DNA from: Microbacterium testaceum StLB037
Lineage (GTDB): Bacteria > Actinomycetota > Actinomycetes > Actinomycetales > Microbacteriaceae
Assembly: GCF_900104345.1 (NCBI RefSeq)
Contig: NZ_FNJN01000002.1
Location: 310,001-374,000 of the forward strand
Length of the DNA stretch: 64,000 nucleotides
Direction of reading: 5' to 3'
Position 1 is the stretch's first letter. Each line of letters opens with the position of its first letter. Shown piece by piece: positions 6,893 through 16,766 of this stretch. The position numbers were made by a program, and so were the translations under genes. The notes beneath the pieces are model-generated. The model searched no databases. It was not told the origin of the DNA and saw only the letters and a program-made list of their open reading frames with translations.

Positions 6893-7498
6893 GTGCTGCT
6901 CTCCGATCGCGACATCCGGGCCGAACTCGACGCGAAGCGCCTCGGCCTCGAGCCCTTCGACCCGGCCATGGTCCAGCCCTCGAGCGTCGACGTGCGCCTC
7001 GACCGGTACTTCCGGTTGTTCGACAACCACAAGTACCCCTTCATCGACCCGGCCGAGGATCAGCCCGAGCTCACCCGCCTCATCGAGGTCGAGCCCGACG
7101 AGCCGTTCATCCTTCACCCGGGGGAGTTCGCGCTCGGATCGACGTTCGAGCGCGTGAGCCTGCCCGACGACGTCGCCGCGCGCCTCGAGGGCAAGTCGTC
7201 GCTCGGGCGCCTGGGGCTGCTCACGCACTCCACCGCGGGATTCATCGACCCGGGTTTCTCGGGCCACGTCACCCTGGAGCTGTCGAACGTCGCGACGCTG
7301 CCGATCAAGCTGTGGCCCGGCATGAAGATCGGGCAGGTCTGCTACTTCCGGCTCACCTCGCCGGCCGAGAACCCCTACGGCTCCGGCCCCTACGGCAACC
7401 GCTACCAGGGGCAGCGCGGACCGACGGCCTCGCGGTCGGCGCTGAACTTCCACCGCACCGACGTCGGTTCGACCGACGCGGGTTCCGCGGGACGCTGA
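6893..7498 (+). CDS. dcd: dCTP deaminase (probably bifunctional dCTP deaminase/dUTPase)
   Basis: A 201-residue protein closely matching actinobacterial Dcd. It opens [12 protein letters not shown] and has [11 protein letters not shown], the substrate-site block [34 protein letters not shown] and the C-terminal RYQGQRGPT flap. Dcd deaminates dCTP to dUTP; the Mycobacterium tuberculosis homologue, which shares these motifs, also cleaves dUTP to dUMP, so a bifunctional enzyme feeding thymidylate synthesis is likely. The GTG start at 6893 has TAGGCT at 6881-6886, six bases upstream, and no ribosome binding site, so the mRNA is probably leaderless. A hairpin follows the gene. Confidence 0.96.
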   Translation: MLLSDRDIRAELDAKRLGLEPFDPAMVQPSSVDVRLDRYFRLFDNHKYPFIDPAEDQPELTRLIEVEPDEPFILHPGEFALGSTFERVSLPDDVAARLEGKSSLGRLGLLTHSTAGFIDPGFSGHVTLELSNVATLPIKLWPGMKIGQVCYFRLTSPAENPYGSGPYGNRYQGQRGPTASRSALNFHRTDVGSTDAGSAGR

Positions 7499-7505
7499 CG
7501 AAACG

Positions 7506-7545
7506 ACGACGCGGCGGGCTCCCGAGGGAGGTCCCGCCGCGTCGT
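7506..7545 (+). terminator. Terminator after dcd
   Basis: A 13-bp perfect stem, ACGACGCGGCGGG against CCCGCCGCGTCGT, with a 14-base loop, starting eight bases after the dcd stop. There is no long T tract, which is usual for high-GC actinobacteria. It lies before the 3' end of the convergent MarR-like gene and may act in both directions. Confidence 0.75.
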
Positions 7546-7556
7546 GTTCTCGATGA

Positions 7557-8330
7557 TCACTCGGATGCCGCGGACTCGCGCCCACGGATGAATCCGGCGT
7601 CGAAACCGCGCTCGTAGGCGCGCTCCGCCGCGCGGTGTCCGCGCTCGTGCCGGTGGCCGGGGTGGCCGGGGTGGCCGTGGCGGTGCTCGCCGTGCGCGCC
7701 GGAGCCGTCCGCGGCTGCGTGGTCGCCGTCGGGCCGGTGCCCGTCGGTGTGTCCGCCGTGGCGGGGTCCGAAGCCGTGGTGGGCGTTGCCGCCGTCACCG
7801 CGTCGGTGGTCGCGCTCGCCGCCGCCGAAGCGGGGGCCGCCGCGCATGCCGGGGCCGAATCCGCGGCCCGAGCCGGGGCCGAACGGGCCGGGACCGAAGC
7901 CGAACCCGCGGGGTCCCCGCGGGCCTGCCGTCTCGGCGTCCTCGTCGAGCCCGAGGGTGGCGGAGATCGCGTCGAGAGCGGCGTTGAGGCGCTCGATCTC
8001 GTCGGCCGGGACCTGGGAGAGAAGCGCCTGGCGGTCGGCATCCACTCGATCGAGGACCTGACGACCCTCGTCGGTGAGCGTCCAGCCGTCGCCGGCGGGG
8101 GCGATCCATCCCCGGTCGGCGAGGGCGCTGATGCGCTTTCCGCCGCGGGCGATGCGGTCGCTGATCCACGGGGCGTCGAGGCGCCCGTCGATCACGGAGA
8201 GGACCATCACGGTCTTCGGGTGCAGGTCGCTGTCGCGCAGCTGTGCGAACAGGCGGTGGTGCAGCGCGTGGCCGACCGTCGTGAGGCGGTGGGCGAGGCT
8301 GCGGGGATCTGAGGGGGTGGGGGTGTTCAT
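7557..8330 (-). CDS. MarR-like winged-helix regulator with Gly/His-rich tail
   Basis: A 257-residue protein. Residues 10-125 form a winged-helix domain (HALHHRLFAQLRDSDLHPKTVMVLSVI, then RIARGGKRISALADRGWI and DGWTLTDEGRQVLDRVD) of MarR/PadR style. Residues 140-235 form a low-complexity tail of Gly, Phe, Pro, Arg and many His (HRHGHPGHPGHRHERGHR). The tail ends in an ordered-looking helix, ERAYERGFDAGFIRGRES. The His clusters suggest metal binding, but this is untested. The start ATG 8330 has AAAGGA seven bases upstream. It is divergent from a second MarR-type gene that also has a His-rich segment, with an operator-rich spacer between them. Confidence 0.75.
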   Translation of the reverse strand: MNTPTPSDPRSLAHRLTTVGHALHHRLFAQLRDSDLHPKTVMVLSVIDGRLDAPWISDRIARGGKRISALADRGWIAPAGDGWTLTDEGRQVLDRVDADRQALLSQVPADEIERLNAALDAISATLGLDEDAETAGPRGPRGFGFGPGPFGPGSGRGFGPGMRGGPRFGGGERDHRRGDGGNAHHGFGPRHGGHTDGHRPDGDHAAADGSGAHGEHRHGHPGHPGHRHERGHRAAERAYERGFDAGFIRGRESAASE

Positions 8331-8366
8331 GGAGGGGTCCTTTCGTCGGCGGTCGATCCGCCATTG

Positions 8367-8432
8367 CATGTCATGTGACAACGAATGTACTGTGACATGT
8401 ATTCCGGATGCTTGTCAAGCGACATGTAAAAT
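8367..8432. promoter_or_regulatory. Operator cluster and -10 between divergent MarR-type genes
   Basis: Within 66 bases are the inverted repeat TGTCA-TG-TGACA (8369-8380), two direct copies of GACATGTA (8394-8401 and 8421-8428, 27 bases apart) and the palindrome CTTGTCAAG (8411-8419). The -10 hexamer TAAAAT (8427-8432) for the rightward gene overlaps the last copy. The repeated TGTCA/TGACA half-site is a good candidate operator for one or both flanking regulators. Confidence 0.65.
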
Positions 8433-8438
8433 CTCCTC

Positions 8439-8960
8439 ATGTCCACCGACCCCGCCGACGAGATCGCCGCCGCCCTCGGGCGCCTGCGTGGACGACGACC
8501 GCGGCCGCCCTTCGCGGCTGACGGCCACCACCACCCGCACGGTGAACACGGCGGCGGGCACGGGGGGCCGTGGGGGCGGGGCGCTCCGCCCTGGGTCGCC
8601 GATCCCGCGCACGGGCGCTTCGGCGGCCCCGCGCGGCTGCGCATGCTCGACGCGTTGATCGCGGCATCCGGGTCGCTGTCCGTCAGCGAGATCGGCGAAG
8701 CCGTGGGCGTCGATCAACCCCGCGCATCGCGACTCGTGCAGCAGGCGGCGCAGATGGGACTGGTCGTGCGCGAGCCCGACCCCGACGACGCCCGCCGCAC
8801 GCGTGTGCGCCTCACCCCCGAGGGGGAGGGGCTCGTATCCGGTTTCCGCGGACGTCGACGGGATGCCGTGCGCTCCGCGCTCGAATCCTTCACCGACGCC
8901 GAGCGGGTGGAGTTCGCGCGTCTGCTGGCGAAATTCGCCGACTCCTGGCCGCGCGACTGA
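8439..8960 (+). CDS. MarR family transcriptional regulator with His-rich N-terminus
   Basis: A 173-residue protein. The N-terminal 60 residues include a His/Gly-rich segment (HHHPHGEHGGGHGGPWGRG); the rest is a clear MarR winged helix (RMLDALIAASGSLSVSEIG, a recognition helix in VDQPRASRLVQQAAQ, and the wing EPDPDDARRTRVRLTPEG). It should bind DNA as a dimer and release it on ligand binding. TAAAAT at 8427-8432 lies six bases before the ATG, so the mRNA is likely leaderless and its promoter overlaps the operator repeats, which fits autorepression. Together with the divergent gene it forms an unusual pair of regulators both carrying His-rich low-complexity segments. Confidence 0.85.
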   Translation: MSTDPADEIAAALGRLRGRRPRPPFAADGHHHPHGEHGGGHGGPWGRGAPPWVADPAHGRFGGPARLRMLDALIAASGSLSVSEIGEAVGVDQPRASRLVQQAAQMGLVVREPDPDDARRTRVRLTPEGEGLVSGFRGRRRDAVRSALESFTDAERVEFARLLAKFADSWPRD

Positions 8961-8978
8961 CGTCGTTCTCCCGGCGGG

Positions 8979-10349
8979 TCAGACGATGACGGCCGGCTTC
9001 GCCTTCACCGGGATGAGCAGCAGCAATCCCGCGCCGAGGATCAGCACGATGCCCAGGATGCCGAGACGCGTGTCGCCCGTGATGCCCACGAACAGGGCGA
9101 ACAGCCCGGGAGCGAGGAACGACACGGCGCGACCCGTCGTGGCGTAGAGACCGAAGATCTCACCCTCGCGCCCCTCAGGAGCGACGCGGGCGAGGAAGGA
9201 CCGGCTCGCCGACTGGACGGGGCCGACGAAGGCGCACAGGCCGAGGCCGGTGATCCAGAAGGCGCCCTGCGACGTCCCGATGAAGAGGACGGCCCCGCCG
9301 AGCACGATGAGTCCGATCAGTGAGATGACGATGACGCGCTTCGGGCCGAACCGATCGTCGAAGCGGCCCGCGACGAACGTGCTCACCCCCGCCACCACGT
9401 TCGCCGCCACCGCGAAGTACAAGACCTGCGTCGAGCTGAAGCCGAACACCTGCGCGGCGATGATCGCGCCGAAGGTGAAGACGCCGGCGAGCCCGTCGCG
9501 GAAGACGGCACTCGCCACGAGGAAGAGCAGTACCTCCCGGCTGTCGCGCCAGAGCGAACGCAGCGTGCCCCACAACACCACGTAGGAGCGGAAGAAACCG
9601 ACCCGCACCTGGCGGCTGCGGGCGGGGATCTCCGGAACGCGCAGCAGCACCGGGATCGCGAACGCACCGAACCAGAGCGCGGATGCCAAGACGGCGAGGC
9701 GGATGTTCCATCCACCCTCCTTGGTCACGGCGAGGAGCCCACCGGCATCCGGATCTCCGAAGCTCTGGATGAAGAGCACCAGCAGCAGAAGGAGCAGCAC
9801 GATGCCGCCGACGTAGCCCATCCCCCAGCCGAAGCCCGAGACGCGGCCGATGTTCTCGCGGGTGGAGACCTGCGTCAGCATCGCGTAGTAGTTGACGCTC
9901 GCGAACTCGAAGAAGACGTTGCCGACCGCGATCAGGGTCGCGCCCAGCACGAGGAACCCGGGGGTGCCCTCGACGAACACCATCGCCGCCATGGCCAGCA
10001 CGACGAGGCCGGTGTTGATGCCGAGCCAGAGCTTGCGGCGGCCGGTTCCATCGGAGCGCTGACCGAGCACCGGGGCGACCAGGGCCACCACGATCCCCGC
10101 GATCATCAGCGCGACACCCACCAGGCTCGCGTTGTCGGCGAGGGCGCGCACGAGGGCCGGGTCCTTGTCGCTCCCGTTCGCGGCGGCCACGATCGTCGGG
10201 TCGACGAAGAGCTGGCTGGCCAGATAAGTGCTGAAGACGAAGGTCGTCACGACCGCGTTGAACGCCGCCGACCCCCAGTCCCAGAGGGCCCAGGCGATCA
10301 CCGGTCGACGGTCGGTGGCGGGGGCTGCGGTGGTTCCGGGGGAGGACAT
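8979..10349 (-). CDS. MFS transporter, UMF1 (Atg22-like) type
   Basis: A 456-residue multi-pass membrane protein with about 11-12 helices. It begins with the UMF1 hallmark WALWDWGSAAFN and continues with GQRSDGTGRRK between the first helices, FASVNYYAMLTQVS and VSGFGWGMGYVGG. The Atg22/UMF1 group of the major facilitator superfamily is related to vacuolar amino-acid effluxers; bacterial substrates are unknown. I chose ATG 10349 because TAGCGT (minus strand, 10357-10362) lies seven bases before it. A GTG at 10358, three codons upstream, with AAGGA in front is a realistic alternative. It is divergent from deaD. Confidence 0.85.
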   Translation of the reverse strand: MSSPGTTAAPATDRRPVIAWALWDWGSAAFNAVVTTFVFSTYLASQLFVDPTIVAAANGSDKDPALVRALADNASLVGVALMIAGIVVALVAPVLGQRSDGTGRRKLWLGINTGLVVLAMAAMVFVEGTPGFLVLGATLIAVGNVFFEFASVNYYAMLTQVSTRENIGRVSGFGWGMGYVGGIVLLLLLLVLFIQSFGDPDAGGLLAVTKEGGWNIRLAVLASALWFGAFAIPVLLRVPEIPARSRQVRVGFFRSYVVLWGTLRSLWRDSREVLLFLVASAVFRDGLAGVFTFGAIIAAQVFGFSSTQVLYFAVAANVVAGVSTFVAGRFDDRFGPKRVIVISLIGLIVLGGAVLFIGTSQGAFWITGLGLCAFVGPVQSASRSFLARVAPEGREGEIFGLYATTGRAVSFLAPGLFALFVGITGDTRLGILGIVLILGAGLLLLIPVKAKPAVIV

Positions 10350-10477
10350 GTCGGTCACGCTAGGGTCCTTCGGTGAACGCCCGGTACGGCCGGGGAGGCA
10401 GCCGCGCCGTCGTCGGCGCGCGGGTTCAGGTTAGACCCCGGCCCGCGCGAGAGCGCGGAGGAGACTACCGTGGAGGC

Positions 10478-12232
10478 ATGGCATCCGAAACCCCCGTCGA
10501 CTCCGCTGAAGCCGAGACCACTCCCGAGAAGCTCACCTTCGCCGATCTGGGACTGGATGCCGCTGTGCTCAAGGCCCTGAAAGACGTGGGCTACGAGACC
10601 CCGTCCGCGATCCAGGCGGCCACGATCCCCGTGCTGCTGCAGGGCCGCGACGTCGTCGGCCTCGCCCAGACCGGAACCGGTAAGACCGCCGCCTTCGCGC
10701 TGCCCGTGCTGTCGCAGATGGAGACCGGGCGCAAGAATCCGCAGGCCCTCGTGCTCGCGCCCACCCGCGAGCTCGCGCTGCAGGTGTGCGAGGCGTTCGA
10801 GAAGTACGCCGCGCACATCAAGGGCGTCTCGGTGCTCCCCGTCTACGGCGGCCAGGGCTACGGCCAGCAGCTGTCGGCCCTGCGCCGCGGCGTCGACATC
10901 GTCGTGGGCACCCCCGGCCGCATCATGGACCACCTCGACAAGGGCACCCTCGACCTGAGCGAGCTGAAGTACCTCGTGCTCGACGAGGCCGACGAGATGC
11001 TCAAGATGGGCTTCGCCGAAGACGTCGAGACGATCCTCGCCGACACCCCCTCGACCAAGCAGGTCGCGCTGTTCTCGGCGACTATGCCCGCGCAGATCCG
11101 TCGCATCTCGGCGCAGTACCTCAACGATCCCGAAGAGATCACGGTCAAGACCAAGACCGCGACCTCGACCAACATCACCCAGCGCTACCTGATCGTGTCG
11201 TACCAGCAGAAGATCGACGCCCTCACGCGCATCCTCGAGGTCGAGAACTTCGAGGGCATGATCGTCTTCACCCGCACCAAGAACGAGACCGAGACGGTCG
11301 CCGAGAAGCTGCGCGCCCGCGGTTACACCGCCGCCGCGATCAACGGCGATGTGGCCCAGGTGCAGCGCGAGCGCACGGTCAACCAGCTCAAGAGCGGCAA
11401 GCTCGACATCCTCGTCGCCACCGACGTGGCCGCGCGCGGTCTCGACGTCGACCGCATCAGTCATGTCGTCAACTACGACCTGCCCATCGACACCGAGTCG
11501 TACGTGCACCGCATCGGCCGCACGGGCCGTGCCGGACGCACGGGAGATGCGATCAGCTTCGTCACGCCGCGCGAGCGCCGCATGCTCACCGCGATCGAGA
11601 AGGCCACGCGCCAGCCGCTGACCGAGATGTCGCTGCCGAGCGTCGACGACGTCAACGCCACGCGCCTCACGCGCTTCGACGACGCCATCACTACGGCCCT
11701 CGAGGACACCGCCGCGATCGCGACGTTCCGCGACGTGGTGGCCCACTACGTGTCGCACCACGACGTGCCCGAGGCCGACGTGGCCGCGGCCCTCGCCGTG
11801 GTCGCCCAGGGCGACACCCCGCTGCTGCTCGAGGCCGAGGCCTTCCGCCAGCAGCGGTTCGACAACGACCGCCCCGCGCGCGACTCCGGTTCTCGCGAGG
11901 GAGGATCCCGCGACGGCGGTCCGCGTCGCGACTCCTCGGGTCGCTTCGCGACGTACCGCATCGCGGTGGGTCGTCGTCAGCGCGTCGAGCCCCGTCAGAT
12001 CGTCGGCGCCCTCGCGAACGAGGGTGGTCTGCGCCGAAACGACTTCGGTGCGATCCAGATCCGTCAGGACTTCTCGCTCGTCGAGCTGCCCGTCGACCTG
12101 TCGAACGACACGATAGACCGCCTCGCCGACACCCGCATCTCGGGCCAGCTCATCGACCTGCGCCTCGACCAGGGCGGCCGTTCGGCCAAGCGCAGCGACC
12201 GGCCGCAGCGCCGCGATCGCGACCGCGACTGA
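10478..12232 (+). CDS. deaD: DEAD-box RNA helicase (DeaD/CsdA type)
   Basis: A 584-residue helicase with every core motif: Q-motif region around 21-46, Walker A AQTGTGKT (63-70), PTRELALQ, DEAD (169-172), SAT (200-202), then VATDVAARGLDVDRI and HRIGRTGRAG. After a low-complexity Arg/Gly/Ser linker comes a DbpA-like RNA-binding domain (YRIAVGRRQRVEPRQIVGAL to about residue 560), as in DeaD/CsdA proteins that remodel RNA and ribosome precursors. The start ATG 10478 has TACCGT six bases upstream. An in-frame GTG at 10373 also has a leaderless-type hexamer (TAGGGT, 10361-10366) and would add 35 basic residues; I consider the shorter form more likely. Confidence 0.92.
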   Translation: MASETPVDSAEAETTPEKLTFADLGLDAAVLKALKDVGYETPSAIQAATIPVLLQGRDVVGLAQTGTGKTAAFALPVLSQMETGRKNPQALVLAPTRELALQVCEAFEKYAAHIKGVSVLPVYGGQGYGQQLSALRRGVDIVVGTPGRIMDHLDKGTLDLSELKYLVLDEADEMLKMGFAEDVETILADTPSTKQVALFSATMPAQIRRISAQYLNDPEEITVKTKTATSTNITQRYLIVSYQQKIDALTRILEVENFEGMIVFTRTKNETETVAEKLRARGYTAAAINGDVAQVQRERTVNQLKSGKLDILVATDVAARGLDVDRISHVVNYDLPIDTESYVHRIGRTGRAGRTGDAISFVTPRERRMLTAIEKATRQPLTEMSLPSVDDVNATRLTRFDDAITTALEDTAAIATFRDVVAHYVSHHDVPEADVAAALAVVAQGDTPLLLEAEAFRQQRFDNDRPARDSGSREGGSRDGGPRRDSSGRFATYRIAVGRRQRVEPRQIVGALANEGGLRRNDFGAIQIRQDFSLVELPVDLSNDTIDRLADTRISGQLIDLRLDQGGRSAKRSDRPQRRDRDRD

Positions 12233-12248
12233 GTCCACGGCATCCGTT

Positions 12249-12286
12249 CGACGCCCCCGTACCCCGGTGAGGGTGCGGGGGCGTCG
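12249..12286 (+). terminator. Terminator after deaD
   Basis: An 11-bp perfect stem, CGACGCCCCCG against CGGGGGCGTCG, with a 16-base loop, 17 bases after the deaD stop codon. It is a typical high-GC actinobacterial hairpin without a T tract. Confidence 0.75.
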
Positions 12287-12316
12287 TGCGTGATGGGATG
12301 GCGGGCGCCTCAGGCG

Positions 12317-12377
12317 GACCATGTCCCACTTTTGGCTGCCTGGGGTGCGCGTGGGCCGCCCATTTTGGGACATGGTC
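12317..12377. repeat. Intergenic inverted repeat A
   Basis: GACCATGTCCCA at 12317-12328 is exactly inverted as TGGGACATGGTC at 12366-12377. Beyond the 12-bp match the arms continue with related bases (CTTTTGG against AAAATGG). A partial third copy, GGGGACATGGGT, lies at about 12387-12398. This element and the HAIR promoter are what the 398-base gap between deaD and dnaK contains. Function unknown. Confidence 0.6.
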
Positions 12378-12489
12378 TGCGCAGATGGGGACATGGGTGG
12401 AGGGATGCCGTGACACGGCGCTGCGCAGAAGAGCCCGGGGCCGCGCGCGGGTGGGCGCGCGGGGCGACCGAGCTAGGTGGCATCCGGAA

Positions 12490-14505
<2,016 letters not shown>

Positions 14506-14514
14506 GCAGAGAAC

Positions 14515-15132
14515 ATGGCACACAAGGACGACGAACAGCCCACGGGCTCGGGCGCCGGTCCTGACGAGACGGGGCCGGAGGAGAACACCTCCGGCCCCGC
14601 GCCGTCGGGCGACCAGCCTCAGACCGAAGGGACGGATGCCGATGGCCTGACCATCGACGACATCCTCGGCGCCGAGCAGACGCCCGAGGCCGCTGCAGAG
14701 GGGGCATCCTCCGACAAGGAGGCCTCGCTGCTGATCGACCTCAAGCGCCTGCAGGCCGAGTACGCCAACTACCGTCGGCGCACCGAGGAGCAGCGCGAGC
14801 GCGAGATCGAGCGCGCCAAGGGCGAGGCCGTGAAGGGCCTGCTGCCCGTCATGGACGACCTCGACCGCGCCGCCAAGCACGGTGACCTCGTCGAGGGCAG
14901 CCCGCTCTCGGCGATCGGCGACAAGGTGCGCGCCGTGGCCGAGCGCCTCGGTGTGGTGTCGTACGGCGCCGTGGGCGACGTGTTCGACCCGCAGCAGCAC
15001 GAGGCGATCTTCCAGGCCCCCACCCCCGGCGTGACCGAGACCACGATCCTCGAGGTCGTCGAGGTCGGCTACCGCCTCGGTTCGGTCGAACTGCGACCGG
15101 CCAAGGTCGTCGTCGCCGTGCCGGCCGAATAG
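14515..15132 (+). CDS. grpE: Nucleotide exchange factor GrpE
   Basis: A 205-residue GrpE. An acidic, low-complexity N-terminus of about 70 residues precedes the long dimerising helix (LKRLQAEYANYRRRTEEQRER) and the C-terminal beta domain, with GDVFDPQQHEAIFQ and VVEVGYRLG. It promotes ADP release from DnaK. It begins nine bases after the dnaK stop, so it is in the same operon; the ribosome binding site GCAGAGA is modest. The gene contains GGATGCC and GGGCATCC elements that replace preferred codons. Confidence 0.98.
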   Translation: MAHKDDEQPTGSGAGPDETGPEENTSGPAPSGDQPQTEGTDADGLTIDDILGAEQTPEAAAEGASSDKEASLLIDLKRLQAEYANYRRRTEEQREREIERAKGEAVKGLLPVMDDLDRAAKHGDLVEGSPLSAIGDKVRAVAERLGVVSYGAVGDVFDPQQHEAIFQAPTPGVTETTILEVVEVGYRLGSVELRPAKVVVAVPAE

Positions 15133-15140
15133 GAGGACCC

Positions 15141-16121
15141 ATGGCGAGTCAGGACTGGTTCGACAAGGACTTCTACAAAGTCCTCGGTGTCGACAAGAGC
15201 GTCAGCGCTGCCGATCTGAAGAAGACGTACCGCAAGCTCGCGCGCCAGTACCACCCCGACTCGAACCCGGGAGACGCGAAGGCCGAAGCGAAGTTCAAGG
15301 AGATCAGCGAGGCCTACTCGGTGCTCAACGACCCCGAGCAGCGCGAGGAGTACGACCAGATCCGGGCCATGGGCTCGGGGGCGCGCTTCTCGGCTCCCGG
15401 GGCCGGAGCGGGCGGTGGCTTCGACGACGTCTTCAGCCGGTTCGGTCAGGGGCGGCAGGCGCCGTCGGGCGGCTTCGACGACTTCTTCACGATGTTCGAT
15501 CAGCAGGGCGGCGGCTTCGGCTCCGGCCGGTTCGGTCAGACGACGGGAGGGTTCCGCGGCTTCGGCGGCCCGCAGAAGGGCGCTGACGTCTCGGCCCGCA
15601 CGACGCTCGACTTCGTCACCGCGGCCAAGGGTGAGACCATCACCCTCGCGGGCGAGGACAACGTGCCGTTCAAGGTGAAGATCCCCGCCGGCGTGTCCGA
15701 CGGGCAGAAGATCCGGCTGCGCGGGCGTGGACGCAAGTCCCCCGACGGTGGCGAGAGCGGCGACATCGTCGTGACCGTCGCCGTGCGCCCCCACCCGGTC
15801 TTCACGCGCGACGGACTCAACCTGCGCATCACCGTGCCGGTCACCTTCACCGAGGCCGCTCTCGGTGCGACGATCGAGGTTCCGACGCTCGGCGGCGACC
15901 CCGTGCGCTTGCGCGTGGCCCCCGGCACCCCCTCGGGACGCGTGTTGCGCGTCAAGGGTCGCGGGATCTCGACCACCAAGGGCACCGGCGACCTGCTCGC
16001 CGAGGTCCAGGTCGCGGTGCCCACGCATCTCGACGATGCCGCGCGCGAGGCCCTCGAGCGGTTCCACGAACTGGAGCCGAAAGAGAATCCCCGCGCCGAC
16101 CTCATGGCCAAGGCGCGATAG
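15141..16121 (+). CDS. dnaJ: DnaJ-type co-chaperone lacking the zinc finger
   Basis: A 326-residue Hsp40. The J domain (about 10-75) has the HPD motif in YHPDSN; a Gly/Phe-rich linker (GGGFDDVF, GGFDDFF, GGGFGSGRFG) leads straight into the C-terminal peptide-binding domains (VSARTTLDFVTAAKGE onward). There are no CxxCxGxG repeats, so this is a class B (CbpA-like) J protein although it occupies the dnaJ1 position of the operon. It stimulates DnaK ATPase and delivers clients. The ATG is eight bases after grpE with AGGAGG upstream. Confidence 0.96.
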   Translation: MASQDWFDKDFYKVLGVDKSVSAADLKKTYRKLARQYHPDSNPGDAKAEAKFKEISEAYSVLNDPEQREEYDQIRAMGSGARFSAPGAGAGGGFDDVFSRFGQGRQAPSGGFDDFFTMFDQQGGGFGSGRFGQTTGGFRGFGGPQKGADVSARTTLDFVTAAKGETITLAGEDNVPFKVKIPAGVSDGQKIRLRGRGRKSPDGGESGDIVVTVAVRPHPVFTRDGLNLRITVPVTFTEAALGATIEVPTLGGDPVRLRVAPGTPSGRVLRVKGRGISTTKGTGDLLAEVQVAVPTHLDDAAREALERFHELEPKENPRADLMAKAR

Positions 16122-16139
16122 ACACACGCGCGTCGCCGA

Positions 16140-16176
16140 GGTTCTCGGCATCCGATACGACAGGATGCCGAGAACC
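16140..16176 (+). terminator. Hairpin between dnaJ and hspR
   Basis: GGTTCTCGGCATCC pairs perfectly with GGATGCCGAGAACC over 14 bp around a nine-base loop. It lies in the 92-base gap between dnaJ and hspR and has no T tract. It is probably a partial terminator or RNA-processing site that sets repressor expression below chaperone expression; the direction of effect is inferred. Confidence 0.65.
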
Positions 16177-16213
16177 CGGCACCCGCATCCGGCACGACGA
16201 AAGAGGTGAAGAC

Positions 16214-16651
16214 GTGTCCGAAAGAGAGATCGACGAAGACGCCCCGATCTTCGCCATCGCCGCAGCCGCCGAGCTGTCGAACATGCACCCGCAGACCCTG
16301 CGGCAGTACGACCGGCTCGGCCTCGTCGTGCCCGCGCGGACCCAGGGCGGTTCGCGGCGGTACTCGAGCCGTCACGTCCAGCAGTTGCGCGAGGTCGCGC
16401 GCCTGTCGGGCGAGGGGATGAGCCTGCCGGCCATCGCGCGCCTCCTCGCGCTCGAGGAGCGCGTCCACGAGCTCGCGCGTCGCGTGAACGACCTCGAGCG
16501 TCAGCTCACGATCGAGCGGCAGTCGCGCCCCGGTGCCCGCGTCTTCGCGGCCGGGGCCACCGGTTCGGTCGTCACGCTGCGCCACGGAGCGCGCGTGCGC
16601 CGAGCCACCGACATCGTGCTGTGGCGTCCGCGCGACATGCACGGCGACTGA
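16214..16651 (+). CDS. hspR: Heat-shock repressor HspR (MerR family)
   Basis: A 145-residue MerR-type repressor. The winged helix-turn-helix begins FAIAAAAELSNMHPQTLRQYDRLGLV with the GGSRRYS wing, followed by a helical segment (LSGEGMSLPAIARLLALEER). The tail is basic and contains HGARVRRATDIVLW. This is the HspR pattern, and the gene ends the dnaK operon as in Streptomyces and Mycobacterium. HspR binds HAIR operators with DnaK as co-repressor. Sites are present before dnaK and clpB in this window. The start is a GTG close after AAAGAGGTGA. Confidence 0.96.
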   Translation: MSEREIDEDAPIFAIAAAAELSNMHPQTLRQYDRLGLVVPARTQGGSRRYSSRHVQQLREVARLSGEGMSLPAIARLLALEERVHELARRVNDLERQLTIERQSRPGARVFAAGATGSVVTLRHGARVRRATDIVLWRPRDMHGD

Positions 16652-16766
16652 CGCCGCCCCGCGCTGCGCGAGGTCTGTGCGCCGTGCGAGGTTCCTGGGC
16701 GTGGCGAAACGGGCCGGGATGCCGCGGGCGCGCCGGGTTTCGACGGGCTCAGCCGCCCCTCCCGGC

